Shown: positions 1 through 6,390, counted from the stretch's first letter. The stretch is DNA of 9,342 bases from an uncultured Alistipes sp. (GCA_949840605.1 CATKXN010000114.1:1-9342), one strand, 5' to 3'. The notes: a model not told the origin generated them from the letters alone. Made by a program: numbers and translations.

Positions 1-677
1 ATAACCTGACGCCGCTACTCTCTTACCTGCCCAAACTCGGACAGGTGCTCATGGAGTGGATCGGCAGTTTCGCGCTCAACCTGCTCGTGCTGGTCGTCGT
101 GCTCTATTTCATGCTGATCGGAGGGCTGCGCATGGAGGCCTACTGTCTCGAGATCATGCCTTTCAACCACAGCATCTCGCGCGACGTGATGCGCGAAATC
201 CACATGATCGTCCGTTCCAACGCCATCGGCGTGCCTCTGCTGGCTGTCGTGCAGGGGATCGTGGCTTACATCGGCTATGTCATTTTCGGGGCGCCGATGG
301 CGTTGTTCTGGGGCGTGCTGACGTGTTTCGCCACGATCATCCCCATTTTCGGCACGGCGCTCGTGTGGCTTCCGCTGGCGGGCTACATGGCCCTCGAGGG
401 GAACTGGGGACCGGCCGTCGGGCTGGCGCTTTACGGCACGCTCATCGTCACGCACGTGGACAACGTGGTGCGCTTCGTCCTGCAGAAAAAACTGGCCGAC
501 ACGCATCCGCTCATCACGATCTTCGGGGTCTTTATCGGACTGTCGCTCTTCGGGTTCATGGGTGTGATCTTCGGACCGCTGATGCTGGCGATGTTCGTCT
601 TCTGCGTCAACATCTTCAAGCGCAGGTACCTCGACGGCAAACCCGATCACGAACTGTTCATTCCGGACGGCAGTTAG
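1..677 (+). CDS. AI-2E family transporter (PerM/YdiK-like), C-terminal part
   Basis: The frame is open from base 3 to a TAG stop at 675-677 with no stop upstream, so the gene enters from outside the window; 224 residues are visible of a family usually about 350 long. Several long hydrophobic segments are seen: one near visible residues 22-41, then a re-entrant hydrophobic region around 75-135, and a last pair near 170-212. The ending, with IFGVFIGLSLFGFMGVIFGP followed by a hydrophobic helix and a short basic tail (FKRRY), is the characteristic C-terminal signature of the AI-2E exporter/PerM family (PF01594). Members are inner-membrane proteins; some have been linked to autoinducer-2 export and others to Na+/H+ antiport, so the substrate here is unknown. 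The GTG and ATG codons near 45-51 are internal and not the true start. No strong terminator follows; the next gene has its own promoter. Confidence 0.88.
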   Translation, partial: NLTPLLSYLPKLGQVLMEWIGSFALNLLVLVVVLYFMLIGGLRMEAYCLEIMPFNHSISRDVMREIHMIVRSNAIGVPLLAVVQGIVAYIGYVIFGAPMALFWGVLTCFATIIPIFGTALVWLPLAGYMALEGNWGPAVGLALYGTLIVTHVDNVVRFVLQKKLADTHPLITIFGVFIGLSLFGFMGVIFGPLMLAMFVFCVNIFKRRYLDGKPDHELFIPDGS

Positions 678-760
678 GGTCTCGGAGACGGCTTTCCGGA
701 CTTTTCGTCACAATAAGTAAGCAAACGTGTCGATTTTGCTGAAAATTTCCCGGAAAAAAA

Positions 761-790
761 TTGTATATTCATAAGGGTTTATTACCTTTG
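761..790 (+). promoter_or_regulatory. Bacteroidetes-type promoter of the carboxylase gene
   Basis: A -33 element TTG (761-763) is followed after 19 nt by TACCTTTG (783-790), an exact match to the Bacteroidetes -7 consensus TAnnTTTG. Transcription should begin around 795-799, leaving a leader of roughly 48 nt before the ATG at 845. The surrounding 678-844 gap is AT-rich compared with the flanking genes and holds no other gene. A perfect dyad overlaps the 3' end of the -7 box (separate entry). Confidence 0.8.
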
Positions 791-805
791 TTATTGAAAT
801 AACAA
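788..805 (+). repeat. Perfect 8-bp inverted repeat over the predicted start site (operator candidate)
   Basis: TTGTTATT, a 2-nt centre GA, then AATAACAA forms a perfect dyad of 18 bp. Its left arm shares TTG with the -7 box, and its centre lies at about the expected transcription start. The 2-nt centre is too short for an RNA hairpin loop, so a binding site for a dimeric regulator is more likely than an RNA structure. The role as operator is an inference; an AT-rich sequence could give such a dyad by chance. Confidence 0.4.
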
Positions 806-844
806 TAGATTCGTGCCAAGAACCCTTAAATCAATAGTACAAAA

Positions 845-2701
845 ATGGCGAGAAATCTCAAAATCAGAGACCTTACGTTGCGCGACGGCCAGCAGTCGTC
901 GTTCGCAACGCGTATGAACCAGGAGCAGATCGACCGCTGCCTGCCGTTCTACAAAGATGCCAACTTCTATGCAATGGAGGTCTGGGGCGGAGCCGTACCC
1001 GACTCGGTGATGCGTTATCTCAACGAGAATCCCTGGACGCGCCTCGAAACGATTCACAAGGCGGTGGGCAATGTCTCGAAACTCACGGCGCTTTCGCGGG
1101 GCCGCAACCTGTTCGGCTACTCGCCCTATACGGACGAAATCATCGACGGCTTCTGCTGCAACGCGATCCGGAGCGGTCTGGGGATCATGCGTATCTTCGA
1201 CGCCCTGAACGATGTCGACAACGTGAAATCGACGGTCAAATACGTCAAGCAGTACGGCGGCATCGCCGACTGCGCGGTCTGCTATACCGTCGATCCGAAA
1301 TACCCCGAGTTGGGATTCTGGGCCCGGCTGACCGGCAAATCGAATCCCAAGCCGGTCTTCACCGACGCCTATTTCCTCGACAAGGCCAGGCAGATGGCCG
1401 CGTTGGGCGCCGACATGATCACCATTAAGGATATGTCGGGTCTTATCCCGCCGCGCCGCGTCGCCACGCTCGTGCGGCTGTTCAAGAAGAACCTCTCGAT
1501 TCCCGTCGATTTCCATACCCACTGCACCCCGGGCTACGGACTGGCCTCGGTGCTCTCGGCCATCATCGCCGGGGTGGACATAGTGGACACCAACTGCTGG
1601 TATTTCGCCGAGGGCACCGGAGCCCCGGCCATCGAGCTGGTCCATGTCTTCTGCAAGAAGCTGGGCATCGAGACGGGCGTCAATATGGAGGCCGTCGCCA
1701 AGATCAACACCCAGCTGCGCGATATCCGCAAGGAACTCAACCAGTCGGTGTTCGGCGTCGAGAAACCCGAACCCAAGGCGTTCGATCCGCTGACCGACAC
1801 ACTGCCCGACGAGATCGACGCGCTGTTCGACAAGGCCATCGCCGCTGCCGAGCGTGACGACGAGGATGCCACGCTCGACGCCTGCCGCAGGATCGAGGCT
1901 TATTTCGGATTCCCGGCCCCCAACGAGCTGGTCCAGAAGGCCGAGATTCCCGGCGGCATGTATTCGAACATGGTCGCCCAGCTCAAGCAGCTCAAGGCCG
2001 AGGAGATTCTGCCCCGCGCTATGGAGCTGATCCCGACGGTGCGCCTGGCCGCGGGTCTGCCGCCGCTGGTGACCCCGACTTCGCAGATCGTGGGTGCCCA
2101 GGCCGTCAACTGCGCCCTCGACGAAAAGGCCGGACGTCCGATGTACACCAACAAGTCGTCGCAGTTCGTGGGGCTGGTCAAGGGCGAGTACGGCAAGACG
2201 CCGGTGAAGATCGATCCCGAATTCCGTTTCAAAATCTGTGGCGTCCGCGAGGAGACTCCCTACGACACGTCGAAATACCGGATGCAGCCCAATCCCGAAC
2301 TGCCCGAGGCCGGCGGCGTGAAGCTTGCGGCCGATGAGAAGGAGGTGCTGCTGCTCGAATTGTTCCCGCTTGTGGCCAAGACGTTCCTGACCGATATGAA
2401 GGTGAAGGCCTACGAGGCTTCGAAGCCCGCCGAACCCGCCGTGAAGGCCGAGGAGAAGCCTGCCGAAGAGGCGAAGGCCGTAATTACGGGCAATACGGTG
2501 ACGGCTCCGCTGCCGGGGCGCGTGATCGAGCTCAAGGTGAAAGTGGGGGATACGGTCAAGGCGGGCGACGAGGTCGCCGTGCTCGAAGCCATGAAGATGG
2601 AAAACTCCATCGCTACCGATTATGCCGGTACGGTGAAGCAGATTCTGGTCGCCGAAGGTCAGACGGTCGCTACCGACGCCGTGCTGATGGAGATCGCATA
2701 A
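845..2701 (+). CDS. Biotin-dependent carboxylase/transcarboxylase subunit (oxaloacetate decarboxylase alpha / pyruvate carboxylase subunit B type)
   Basis: This 618-residue cytoplasmic protein joins a carboxyltransferase domain to a biotin carrier domain. The N-terminal TIM barrel begins with RDLTLRDGQQS (residues 8-18, metal-binding Asp14), contains TIKDMSG with Lys195, the residue that is carboxylated or metal-binding in relatives, and HTH at 224-226 giving the two metal-binding histidines. A conserved PYC/OADA domain follows to about 520, then an Ala/Pro/Glu/Lys-rich linker (about 526-547) and a biotinyl domain with EAMKMEN, where Lys584 is the biotin attachment site. The family moves CO2 between biotin and pyruvate/oxaloacetate, as in oxaloacetate decarboxylase, two-subunit pyruvate carboxylase and the 5S subunit of methylmalonyl-CoA transcarboxylase. 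Sequence alone does not choose between these. No biotin carboxylase or membrane decarboxylase gene adjoins it, and its own promoter and terminator make it monocistronic, so partners must be encoded elsewhere. The ATG at 845 gives the canonical N-terminus. Confidence 0.93.
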   Translation: MARNLKIRDLTLRDGQQSSFATRMNQEQIDRCLPFYKDANFYAMEVWGGAVPDSVMRYLNENPWTRLETIHKAVGNVSKLTALSRGRNLFGYSPYTDEIIDGFCCNAIRSGLGIMRIFDALNDVDNVKSTVKYVKQYGGIADCAVCYTVDPKYPELGFWARLTGKSNPKPVFTDAYFLDKARQMAALGADMITIKDMSGLIPPRRVATLVRLFKKNLSIPVDFHTHCTPGYGLASVLSAIIAGVDIVDTNCWYFAEGTGAPAIELVHVFCKKLGIETGVNMEAVAKINTQLRDIRKELNQSVFGVEKPEPKAFDPLTDTLPDEIDALFDKAIAAAERDDEDATLDACRRIEAYFGFPAPNELVQKAEIPGGMYSNMVAQLKQLKAEEILPRAMELIPTVRLAAGLPPLVTPTSQIVGAQAVNCALDEKAGRPMYTNKSSQFVGLVKGEYGKTPVKIDPEFRFKICGVREETPYDTSKYRMQPNPELPEAGGVKLAADEKEVLLLELFPLVAKTFLTDMKVKAYEASKPAEPAVKAEEKPAEEAKAVITGNTVTAPLPGRVIELKVKVGDTVKAGDEVAVLEAMKMENSIATDYAGTVKQILVAEGQTVATDAVLMEIA

Positions 2702-2728
2702 CCGACCATATTCTTTGCACGTACTTTT

Positions 2729-2767
2729 CCGTCCGCAGCGCCCGAATGCGTTGCGGACGGATTTTTT
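2729..2767 (+). terminator. Rho-independent terminator of the carboxylase gene
   Basis: The arms CCGTCCGCAGCGC (2729-2741) and GCGTTGCGGACGG (2748-2760) pair over 13 bp with one G-U wobble around a 6-nt loop. ATTTTTT follows on the + strand. On the - strand the stem is followed by A residues, so it terminates in the + direction only. It begins 27 nt after the stop codon. Confidence 0.9.
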
Positions 2768-2782
2768 GCATCCCTGCGCGCG

Positions 2783-3391
2783 TTATTCCCGAGGCAGGGG
2801 TGTTCCGTTCAGCCGGTCGGTGTAGAGGATGCCGTCGAGATGGTCGATCTCGTGCTGGAAGATGACGGCCGTGAAGCCGCCGATGCGCTCCGTCCGCTCG
2901 GCGAACTGCTCGTCGCGGTAACGCAGCGTGATCCGCTGCGCCCGGTTCACTTCGCCGTAGTAACCGGGGACCGAAAGACATCCCTCGCGTCCCGGGGCCG
3001 TCTCGGCGGCGTATTCGACGATCTCCGGGTTCAGGTAGATTTCGAAAGGCTCTCCCGGCTTGTCGAACCGCTGCACGGCGATCATCCGCCGCAGAACGCC
3101 AACCTGCGGGGCTGCTATTCCTACGCCGGTGTTCTCCGGGTCGCGCACCGTGGCGAGCATCCGGCGGCGGAGCGTTTCGTAGTCGTCCGAACGCTCCATG
3201 CCCTCGGCCATCGGGGCCGATTTGCGGCGGAGCGTCAGCGAGTCGCAGCGGTCGCCGATGGTCAGCACGCGCATGATTCCTTCTCCGCCGGAGCGGATCG
3301 TTTCCCGTTCTGCGGCGCTGAATCCCCGCGAACATCCCGCCAGCGCAAGTCCTGCGGCTGCGGTCAGGCAAATATTTCGGATTGTTTTCAT
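2783..3391 (-). CDS. def: Peptide deformylase with lipoprotein signal peptide
   Basis: All three deformylase motifs are intact in this 202-residue protein: GVGIAAPQ (residues 89-96), EGCLS (136-140) and HEIDH (180-184). Cys138, His180 and His184 should bind the catalytic metal, and Glu181 is the catalytic base. The family removes the formyl group from N-terminal formyl-methionine, normally in the cytoplasm. Here, however, the N-terminus is MKTIRN plus a hydrophobic stretch ending in the lipobox LAGC, with Cys20 as the lipidation site, so the enzyme should be membrane-anchored outside the cytoplasm. The residues after Cys20 (SRGFS) do not resemble the acidic Bacteroidetes surface-export signal, so a periplasm-facing location is more likely than the cell surface. 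The catalytic domain begins near residue 38. It lies downstream of tRNA-Met on the same strand, with only 17 nt between the tRNA terminator T-run and the ATG and no recognisable promoter of its own. A separate cytoplasmic def is presumably present elsewhere. Confidence 0.93.
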   Translation of the reverse strand: MKTIRNICLTAAAGLALAGCSRGFSAAERETIRSGGEGIMRVLTIGDRCDSLTLRRKSAPMAEGMERSDDYETLRRRMLATVRDPENTGVGIAAPQVGVLRRMIAVQRFDKPGEPFEIYLNPEIVEYAAETAPGREGCLSVPGYYGEVNRAQRITLRYRDEQFAERTERIGGFTAVIFQHEIDHLDGILYTDRLNGTPLPRE

Positions 3392-3408
3392 CGTCGTGGT
3401 CGTTATGC

Positions 3409-3438
3409 AAAAAGGGCCGGTATCTTGCGATGCCGACC
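3409..3438 (-). terminator. Terminator downstream of tRNA-Met
   Basis: Read on the - strand, GGTCGG (3438-3433) pairs with CCGGCC (3420-3415) with one wobble. The stem continues past one C/A mismatch into ATC/GAT closed by a GCAA loop, a GNRA tetraloop. CTTTTT follows (3414-3409). It sits 8 nt after the tRNA 3' end and 17 nt before the deformylase start codon, so it should attenuate readthrough into that gene. Confidence 0.72.
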
Positions 3439-3446
3439 TCTTTTCG

Positions 3447-3520
3447 TAGCGGGTCCGAGACTTGAACTCGGGACCTCATGATTATGAATCATGCGCTCTA
3501 ACCAGCTGAGCTAACCCGCC
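3447..3520 (-). tRNA. tRNA-Met (anticodon CAT)
   Basis: The 74-nt - strand sequence folds as a complete cloverleaf: acceptor stem GGCGGGT/ACCCGCT with a G1-U72 wobble, U8-A9, D stem GCTC/GAGC, anticodon stem CATGA/TCATG with loop TTCATAA, variable loop AGGTC, and T arm CCGAG-TTCAAGT-CTCGG, then discriminator A73. CCA is not encoded. The anticodon CAT allows elongator Met, initiator fMet or lysidine-modified Ile2. The three G-C pairs of the initiator anticodon stem are absent and position 1 is paired, so it is not the initiator. Elongator Met is the best reading; Ile2 is not excluded. Confidence 0.92.
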
Positions 3521-3537
3521 GTTGCTGAAAGCGAGTG

Positions 3538-3567
3538 CAAAGGTAATAGAAATTTTCAATCGTGCAA
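3538..3567 (-). promoter_or_regulatory. Promoter of tRNA-Met (and probably the deformylase)
   Basis: On the - strand, TTG (3567-3565) is followed after exactly 19 nt by TACCTTTG (3545-3538), matching the Bacteroidetes -33/-7 pattern. The start site should lie near 3530, about 10 nt before the mature tRNA 5' end. The -7 octamer is identical to that of the carboxylase promoter. Confidence 0.8.
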
Positions 3568-3596
3568 AATCTTTCGGCAAAAAATCGCGCGAAAAA

Positions 3597-3627
3597 TTCA
3601 TCGAGACAGGCTGTGGCATTGATTTTG
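3597..3627 (+). promoter_or_regulatory. Weak candidate promoter of the channel gene
   Basis: TGATTTTG (3620-3627) differs by one base from TAnnTTTG, and TTC (3597-3599) stands 20 nt upstream in place of TTG. It would give a leader of about 20 nt before the ATG at 3655, similar to the other genes here. It is the best match in the gap 3521-3654 on this strand but clearly weaker than the other promoters. Confidence 0.35.
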
Positions 3628-3654
3628 AAGCATCTGCATGAAAAATTCAAACCT

Positions 3655-4338
3655 ATGCCCCTTACCGATACCGCCCGTGCCGGCCTTGCCAATACGCTCG
3701 GCGCCGTTAAAGTCGCCGCCGGACTGGTCCTTCTCGCAGCCCTCTCGTGGGAAATCATCGCCGGCGACCATATCCGGATGTCCGGAACTTACCTGACCAT
3801 TCAGTTTGTCGTCTGCCTCGTCTTCCTGTGCGATTTTTTCGTCCGCTGGGCCGCCGCCCAACATAAAGGCCGGTTTTTCTGGCACAACCTGCTGTTCCTG
3901 CTCCTGTCGATTCCCTACCTGAACATTCTCGCCTGGAGCGGTCTGCGCATGACCCACGACTGGGCCATCCTCGTGGGACTCATTCCGCTGCTGCGGGCTT
4001 TCCTGGCCATGGTCATCATCGTGCGGTGGCTGGTTCGCGGCAACAAGATGCGGCGCGTGTTCGTCGCCTATATCTTCACCGTGGTGGTCTTCACCTATAT
4101 TTCGGCCCTTGTGTTCTATGACTACGAGGTGCTCGTCAATCCCAAGCTCCACGGTTTCGGCAACGCGTTCTGGTGGGCGTGGATGAACGTTACGACCGTC
4201 GGCGCCGAGATTTTCCCCGTAACGGCCATCGGCAAGGTTTTCTGCGTGATGCTGCCGTCGCTGGGCATGATGTTCTTCCCGATCTTCACGACCTATGTCC
4301 TGCAGGAATATGCCCCCGACCAAAAGTCCGGCCAGTAG
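3655..4338 (+). CDS. Potassium-channel-like ion transport protein (six membrane segments, pore loop)
   Basis: With the ATG at 3655 the protein has 227 residues and the plan of a voltage-gated-type channel subunit. Membrane segments are seen near 16-37, 45-66, 74-95, 102-126 and 135-156, then a pore region at about 167-190 and a last helix at about 193-215. The pore segment WWAWMNVTTVGAEIFPVT resembles the K+ channel signature in WW, TTVG and the following P, but the filter is TVGAE rather than TVGYGD. The fourth segment has few positive charges (R114, R124, R128), so voltage sensing is doubtful. The family conducts cations across the inner membrane as a tetramer. An in-frame GTG at 3562 would add 31 residues, but they are polar and basic, and that codon overlaps the divergent tRNA promoter, so the ATG is preferred. 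The ion carried cannot be stated. The stop codon lies in the loop of the downstream terminator. Confidence 0.8.
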   Translation: MPLTDTARAGLANTLGAVKVAAGLVLLAALSWEIIAGDHIRMSGTYLTIQFVVCLVFLCDFFVRWAAAQHKGRFFWHNLLFLLLSIPYLNILAWSGLRMTHDWAILVGLIPLLRAFLAMVIIVRWLVRGNKMRRVFVAYIFTVVVFTYISALVFYDYEVLVNPKLHGFGNAFWWAWMNVTTVGAEIFPVTAIGKVFCVMLPSLGMMFFPIFTTYVLQEYAPDQKSGQ

Positions 4339-4352
4339 TAGGCCGGACTTTT
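4322..4352 (+). terminator. Bidirectional terminator between channel and sulfatase genes
   Basis: AAAAGTCCGGCC (4322-4333) and GGCCGGACTTTT (4341-4352) are a perfect 12-bp inverted repeat around a 7-nt loop. Both strands give a GC-rich 8-bp stem followed by TTTT, so it can end the channel transcript (+) and the sulfatase transcript (-). The channel TAG stop (4336-4338) is inside the loop, and the sulfatase stop is only 4 nt beyond the other arm. Confidence 0.88.
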
Positions 4353-4356
4353 CGCG

Positions 4357-5739
4357 TCATTGCTTCGGTTTCGGTTTTGCGTCGTAGAAGCTCTTGTAGT
4401 CGCCGTGACGCGGAGCCCCGGGCTTGTCCGGATACCATCCCGGCAGCTCGTCGACCCGGGCCTTCAGCCGCGCATGGAGCGCCTGCACTTCGGGCGTGCA
4501 GGCCGCAACGTCGAGTGGATGCTCTTCCAGCGGGTCCTCGGCGTAGTGGTAGAACCTTCCGTCCCAGTAATATTTGTACTCCTTGTCGTAGGCGCACCGT
4601 GCAGCCCGCGGATAGGCCATATGGGGCCACAGCGGGTTGAAGTGCAGCAGCGAGAACTCCCTTTCGAGCGGTTTCTGTCCGCAGAGCTCCGGGTAGAGCG
4701 ATATGCCCTCCGCGCCCCACTCCTCGGGAATTTCGATCCCCATGGCGTCGGCTATCGTCGGCATGAAGTCCGTCAGGTCCACCAGCCGGTCGCTGACCCG
4801 TCCTCCGCGGTACTTGTCGCCCCACGCGATCAGCAGGGGAACATGCGTTCCGTAAACCGTCGAGGTGCCTTTTCCTCCCTCGATCTCCTGCCCGTCGGCC
4901 GTTTGCGACGTGATGATATGGCAGGTGCCGTTGTCGCCGACGAAAATCAGGATCGTGTTGTCCCAGATGCCGCGTTCTTCGAGTTTCGCCACCAGTTGTC
5001 CGACCTGTTTGTCGAGATAGGCGACCATGTCCGGAAAATGACGGGTGTCTTTTTTGAACCGTGTGTCCGGATCGTCGGTCCAGCACTCTGAATCGGGCGT
5101 AGCGACGTGCGGCGTGTGTACCAGCGGGGTGGGATAGTAGAGCAGGAAGGGTTTGCCGGCTTCGGTCTGCCGGTCGATGTATTCGAAGGCGTAACGCTGG
5201 AAATCGTCCGGCGCATAGTAGCTGAATTCGTAATGGCCGTTGTCGTCGACGTAGGAGAATGCGTAACGGTCCGTCGCACGCTCTCCGGCCAGCTCCTTGT
5301 AGATTTGCAGCTGGGTGAGGCACCACTCGTCGAAACCGAGCTTGCCGACCATTTCGCGCGACCGGCCGAGCTGCCATTTTCCCACCACGGCCGTCGAATA
5401 GCCGGCCTGTTGGGCCAGATGGGCGAACGTGTGCTCGTCGTCGTTCATGTATCCGAAATTGACGTAGTTTCGGTCGTTGTATACGCCCGTCATCAGCTGC
5501 ACGCGCGACGGGGTGCTGAGCGGTGTCGCGTGCATGTTCTCGTAGCGGATGGCCCGTTTGGCCAGCGCGTCGAGGTGGGGTGTACTGTAACTGGCGCCTC
5601 CGTAGCATCCGAGACATTCGGCCCCCATGTCGTCGGCCAGTACCAGGATGATGTTGGGGCGCGTGTCCTGCTTCGGGGTGCATCCCGCGGCGGCGACGGC
5701 CAGCAGGCCGAGCCCTGCCGTTCTGAGTTCCCTGTTCAT
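4357..5739 (-). CDS. Lipoprotein sulfatase, serine-type (S1 family)
   Basis: This 460-residue protein hydrolyses sulfate esters, probably on host or dietary glycans, outside the cytoplasm. The N-terminus has a hydrophobic stretch and lipobox ending AAGC with Cys20. The mature part opens with RPNIILVLADDMG, where Asp36 and Asp37 bind the metal. The sulfatase signature is STPSR (75-79), so Ser75 would be converted to formylglycine by an anaerobic maturase (anSME). GKWQLG with Lys121, His208 and His211 in PLVHTPH, GDNGT with Asp269 and Asn270, and GGKG with Lys290 complete the expected active-site set. The usual EGGxRxP segment reads VYGTHVP, as in a distinct subgroup. The exact S1 subfamily and substrate cannot be named. 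It is not next to SusC/SusD or glycosidase genes and has its own promoter, so it is an orphan rather than part of a visible polysaccharide utilisation locus. The 460-residue length is normal for the family. Confidence 0.93.
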   Translation of the reverse strand: MNRELRTAGLGLLAVAAAGCTPKQDTRPNIILVLADDMGAECLGCYGGASYSTPHLDALAKRAIRYENMHATPLSTPSRVQLMTGVYNDRNYVNFGYMNDDEHTFAHLAQQAGYSTAVVGKWQLGRSREMVGKLGFDEWCLTQLQIYKELAGERATDRYAFSYVDDNGHYEFSYYAPDDFQRYAFEYIDRQTEAGKPFLLYYPTPLVHTPHVATPDSECWTDDPDTRFKKDTRHFPDMVAYLDKQVGQLVAKLEERGIWDNTILIFVGDNGTCHIITSQTADGQEIEGGKGTSTVYGTHVPLLIAWGDKYRGGRVSDRLVDLTDFMPTIADAMGIEIPEEWGAEGISLYPELCGQKPLEREFSLLHFNPLWPHMAYPRAARCAYDKEYKYYWDGRFYHYAEDPLEEHPLDVAACTPEVQALHARLKARVDELPGWYPDKPGAPRHGDYKSFYDAKPKPKQ

Positions 5740-5772
5740 GGTTGGGTTTCGTTTTTAAGGGTTTTTGTTTCG

Positions 5773-5802
5773 CAAAAATAATAGTTTTCGATTAAAAAAC
5801 AA
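5773..5802 (-). promoter_or_regulatory. Promoter of the sulfatase gene
   Basis: On the - strand, TTG (5802-5800) is followed after 19 nt by TATTTTTG (5780-5773), an exact TAnnTTTG match. The predicted start near 5766 leaves a leader of about 26 nt before the ATG at 5739. The region 5740-5854 is AT-rich and contains nothing else recognised. Confidence 0.8.
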
Positions 5803-5854
5803 TCATTTCTTTCGATTTTGTGTTTCGTTTGATTTTGAACCGCCCGTATATACT

Positions 5855-5884
5855 AAAAAATCCGGCTTCCTCGGGAAGCCGGAT
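5855..5884 (-). terminator. Terminator of mscL
   Basis: On the - strand ATCCGGCTTCC (5884-5874) pairs perfectly with GGAAGCCGGAT (5870-5860) around a 3-nt loop, followed by a run of six T (5860-5855, the first shared with the stem). It begins 23 nt after the mscL stop codon. Confidence 0.92.
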
Positions 5885-5907
5885 CGTCGCAGGGCTGAGC
5901 CGTGCGC

Positions 5908-6390
5908 CTATTTCTTCTGCTCTTTCAGCAGGTCGCGGATCTCGGTGAGCAGCTGCTCCTCCTTCGACATGACGGGAGCTGCGGCGGGGGCCGGGGCCTC
6001 TTCCTTTTTCTTCATCAGGCGGTTCATCAGCTTGACCATCAGGAACACGCAGAGCGCCAGGATGGTGAAGTCCACGCACTGCTGGATGAATGCGCCGTAG
6101 TTCCAGTAGATCGGCTCCGCGACTGCTGCGGCCTGGACGGTGTCGCCTTTGGTCACGATGCCCTCCACGGACTGCACGGCGCTCGACGTGATGTCGCGCA
6201 CTTTCGAGATGTCGAGACGGAGCCGTGAGAAGTCGGTGTTGCCGAGCAGTGCGCCGATCGGGGGCATGAGAATGTCGTTCACGAGCGACGAGACGATCTT
6301 GCCGAACGCGCCGCCGATGATGACGCCGACGGCCATGTCCATTACGTTGCCTTTGAGGGCGAATTCCTTGAATTCTTTGAAAAAAGCCAT
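5908..6390 (-). CDS. mscL: Large-conductance mechanosensitive channel MscL
   Basis: MscL is a pentameric inner-membrane channel that opens under membrane tension and releases solutes during hypo-osmotic shock. The N-terminus [20 protein letters not shown] is the typical amphipathic helix leading into TM1 (about 16-45), which contains [20 protein letters not shown] and the conserved MPPIG turn. TM2 is about 100-124 ([18 protein letters not shown]). A charged KKKEE cluster, an Ala/Pro linker (132-140) and a C-terminal helix [15 protein letters not shown] (144-158) form the cytoplasmic bundle. At 160 residues it is longer than the 136-residue E. coli protein, mostly because of the periplasmic loop (about 46-98). 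The gene is a single unit with its own promoter and terminator, divergent from the symporter gene. Confidence 0.97.
   Translation of the reverse strand: MAFFKEFKEFALKGNVMDMAVGVIIGGAFGKIVSSLVNDILMPPIGALLGNTDFSRLRLDISKVRDITSSAVQSVEGIVTKGDTVQAAAVAEPIYWNYGAFIQQCVDFTILALCVFLMVKLMNRLMKKKEEAPAPAAAPVMSKEEQLLTEIRDLLKEQKK

Noticed and set aside
661..705. Possible terminator after the AI-2E family gene (two TCCGGA copies followed by CTTTT)
   Set aside because: The stem would be only 6 bp with a loop of about 25 nt. It is too weak to list as a terminator.
791..1645. A - strand open frame of 284 codons inside the carboxylase gene
   Set aside because: It is antisense to the conserved catalytic domain and has a shadow-like composition (Arg, Gly, His, Asp).
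2840..3481. A + strand open frame of 213 codons opposite the deformylase, running into the tRNA
   Set aside because: It is antisense to a gene with three intact deformylase motifs and ends within the tRNA gene; no promoter or family similarity supports it.
3447..3520. Initiator tRNA-fMet, suggested by the CAT anticodon and the adjacent deformylase
   Set aside because: The anticodon stem lacks the three consecutive G-C pairs of initiators, and positions 1 and 72 form a wobble pair rather than the initiator mismatch.
3562..3654. GTG start adding 31 residues to the channel protein
   Set aside because: The codon overlaps the -33 region of the divergent tRNA promoter, and the added residues are polar, basic and unlike channel N-termini. 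The ATG at 3655 fits better.
4286..5683. A second long - strand frame (465 codons) overlapping the sulfatase
   Set aside because: It is an out-of-frame shadow in GC-rich DNA, Arg/Pro-rich, whereas the other frame is a complete sulfatase with all active-site residues.
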